Assembly: GCA_025363535.1 (NCBI GenBank)
Contig: JANYDP010000281.1
Location: 1-7,419, forward strand
DNA from: Verrucomicrobiota bacterium
GTDB taxonomy: Bacteria; Verrucomicrobiota; Verrucomicrobiia; Limisphaerales; CAIQOK01
Reading direction: 5' to 3'
DNA length: 7,419 nucleotides
Shown: piece by piece, positions 6,546 through 7,419 of the stretch
Layout: each line of letters starts with the position of its first letter
How positions within the stretch are numbered: the first letter of the stretch is position 1
Translations under genes and position numbers: made by a program
Notes under the pieces: generated by a model
Databases searched by the model: none
The model's input: only the letters and a program-made list of their open reading frames with translations
Told to the model about the DNA's origin: nothing

Positions 6546-7094
6546 TCATACCTGTTTTGTGCGCCGGTTTATCCAACGCCTTCCGCCCAGCACCGCACCA
6601 CTGAAAAGAAGCAGCAAAGAACTGCCTGGCTCGGGTACTGAAAACGCATAAGTGCCCTGAGCAAAACGACTGGTGACGATTGCTGTGACACTAGCAACAT
6701 CCACACTACCAGCAAGCATCGTTACGCGAACCGCACCATCCGGCGGGTACCAAATCCAAGGCACATCCGGCCAGGAAAAAATTATTTTGTTGTCGGAGGC
6801 TAAAGGTGGATTGCTGGCAGTGCTCGTGGCCAACGAGGTTGGCGAGGTTGGCGATGAAAGCACATCCACTTGCAAACTGTCGCCCAAGGCAACTAAATCT
6901 CCCATGAACCCAAGCTGAACCACGGAGTTCGTTCTCCCTGATTCATCAGTCTGGACTCGGACAAGTGTCGGCTGGAAGAATAAATAACTGCCGCCTTGAT
7001 CGAGGTGGACTACACCTTGGGCGTCGGCTGGCAAAGTTGAAACGAGGAGCAGCATCAACAAACCTGTGATTTTAATTGGGTGTTTTAGCTTCAC
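6546..7094 (-). CDS. PEP-CTERM sorting domain-containing secreted protein
   Basis: This is a 182-residue exported protein of unknown function. The N-terminus has a basic n-region, a hydrophobic core (GLLMLLLVST, 11-20) and a likely cleavage site near ADAQ (23-26), as expected for a Sec signal peptide. The C-terminus has the tripartite PEP-CTERM tail: VPEPG (153-157), a hydrophobic segment (158-170) and an Arg-rich end (GRRWINRR, 171-178). This is the signal recognised by exosortase in Gram-negative bacteria that make extracellular polysaccharide. The middle is low in charge and Ser/Thr-rich (SSPTSPTSLATSTAS, 80-94), with a beta-strand character. The start is a GTG at 7094 overlapping the TGA of the upstream paralogue (GTGA), so translation is probably coupled. 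It shares the GAVRVTMLAGSVDVAS block (120-135) with that neighbour. By eye the region is less GC-rich than the rest of the window. Confidence 0.85.
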   Translation of the reverse strand: MKLKHPIKITGLLMLLLVSTLPADAQGVVHLDQGGSYLFFQPTLVRVQTDESGRTNSVVQLGFMGDLVALGDSLQVDVLSSPTSPTSLATSTASNPPLASDNKIIFSWPDVPWIWYPPDGAVRVTMLAGSVDVASVTAIVTSRFAQGTYAFSVPEPGSSLLLLFSGAVLGGRRWINRRTKQV

Positions 7095-7419
7095 GCGCGT
7101 TTGTTCAGCGAGAAATGGCGTTGGCGCAAGAAGAGGTAGAGCAAGCCGGGCGCAAACAGGACAGGTATAGAAGGCTCGGGGATGGTGTATGAATAATCTT
7201 GTTCAGCAAAATTGTAACCGGTCTTTACCGCGAAACTGGAAACATCCACGCTGCCAGACAACATCGTCAGCCGAATAGCGCCGATGCTGGCGTCCCACGG
7301 AACACCAAGCCATTGATCATGTGTTCCAAAGGGGTAGGTAAAAGTACCCGTCAACAAAGGCGTCAACGAGGTGGGCGCAGAAAGAATGTCCACTTGAAAG
7401 CTTTCACCCGCAGTAAAAG
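7091..7419 (-). CDS. PEP-CTERM sorting domain-containing protein (5' end off window)
   Basis: This is the C-terminal part, about 108 residues, of a second PEP-CTERM protein. The frame is open to the window edge, so the true start and any signal peptide lie outside; the GTG at 7393 is only an internal valine (ESFQVDILSAPTS). The end shows IPEPS, then a hydrophobic stretch (IPVLFAPGLLYLFL), then a basic end (RQRHFSLNKRA), as expected for an exosortase substrate. It parallels its downstream neighbour: SFQVDILSAPTS against SLQVDVLSSPTS, and GAIRLTMLSGSVDVSS against GAVRVTMLAGSVDVAS. Synonymous positions differ widely, so the duplication is not recent. The stop overlaps the next GTG by four bases. 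The function is unknown; exported and envelope-associated is the reasonable expectation. Confidence 0.82.
   Translation of the reverse strand, partial: FTAGESFQVDILSAPTSLTPLLTGTFTYPFGTHDQWLGVPWDASIGAIRLTMLSGSVDVSSFAVKTGYNFAEQDYSYTIPEPSIPVLFAPGLLYLFLRQRHFSLNKRA

Noticed and set aside
6506..6548. Possible bidirectional terminator (TGATCT/AGATCA, and AAAA-GCACCGGG-TTTT)
   Set aside because: The stems are 4-6 bp, with a long loop or an internal mismatch, and there is no GC-rich stem with a U-run.

Overview
The window reads as a chromosomal segment of a GC-rich Gram-negative bacterium, most plausibly Verrucomicrobiota (Pedosphaera/Limisphaera-type). This is an inference from three things: two proteins with PEP-CTERM (exosortase) sorting tails, frequent GTG starts with little or no Shine-Dalgarno sequence, and the gene mix. 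No rRNA or other marker gene is present to confirm it. Seven protein genes are seen, two of them cut by the window ends, and coding density is very high.

Left block (1-4662, minus strand). Three closely spaced genes are read leftward. The first is a 1009-residue alpha-glucan, water dikinase (GWD) with an N-terminal starch-binding-like module, a phosphohistidine domain and a C-terminal ATP-binding domain. Ten bases further on is a TIM-barrel sugar isomerase/epimerase-like protein. Six bases after that is a GH13 alpha-amylase-family enzyme that runs off the left edge. Gaps of 10 and 6 bases imply one operon. GWD is best known from plant and algal starch metabolism, where it phosphorylates glucan chains and opens the granule to amylolytic enzymes. 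Its pairing with a GH13 enzyme suggests a bacterial phosphorylate-then-process route for a storage alpha-glucan. This is the most interesting part of the window.

Middle block (4754-6459, plus strand). A housekeeping RNA-maturation cluster diverges from the glucan operon across a 91-base gap: ruvX/yqgF (pre-16S rRNA nuclease family), truA (tRNA pseudouridine 38-40 synthase) and trmL (tRNA position-34 2'-O-methyltransferase). truA and trmL overlap by four bases (ATGA). The 39-base ruvX-truA gap is almost filled by a perfect 10-bp inverted repeat whose right arm occurs twice in overlapping copies, so two alternative hairpins are possible.

Right block (6546-7419, minus strand). Two related PEP-CTERM proteins overlap by four bases (GTGA); the upstream one lacks its N-terminus because it runs off the right edge. 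They share a G-A-[VI]-R-x-T-M-L core and are probably an old tandem duplication. They converge on trmL. No tRNA, rRNA, CRISPR array, insertion sequence or clear intrinsic terminator was seen, and no gene-free stretch exceeds 100 bases.
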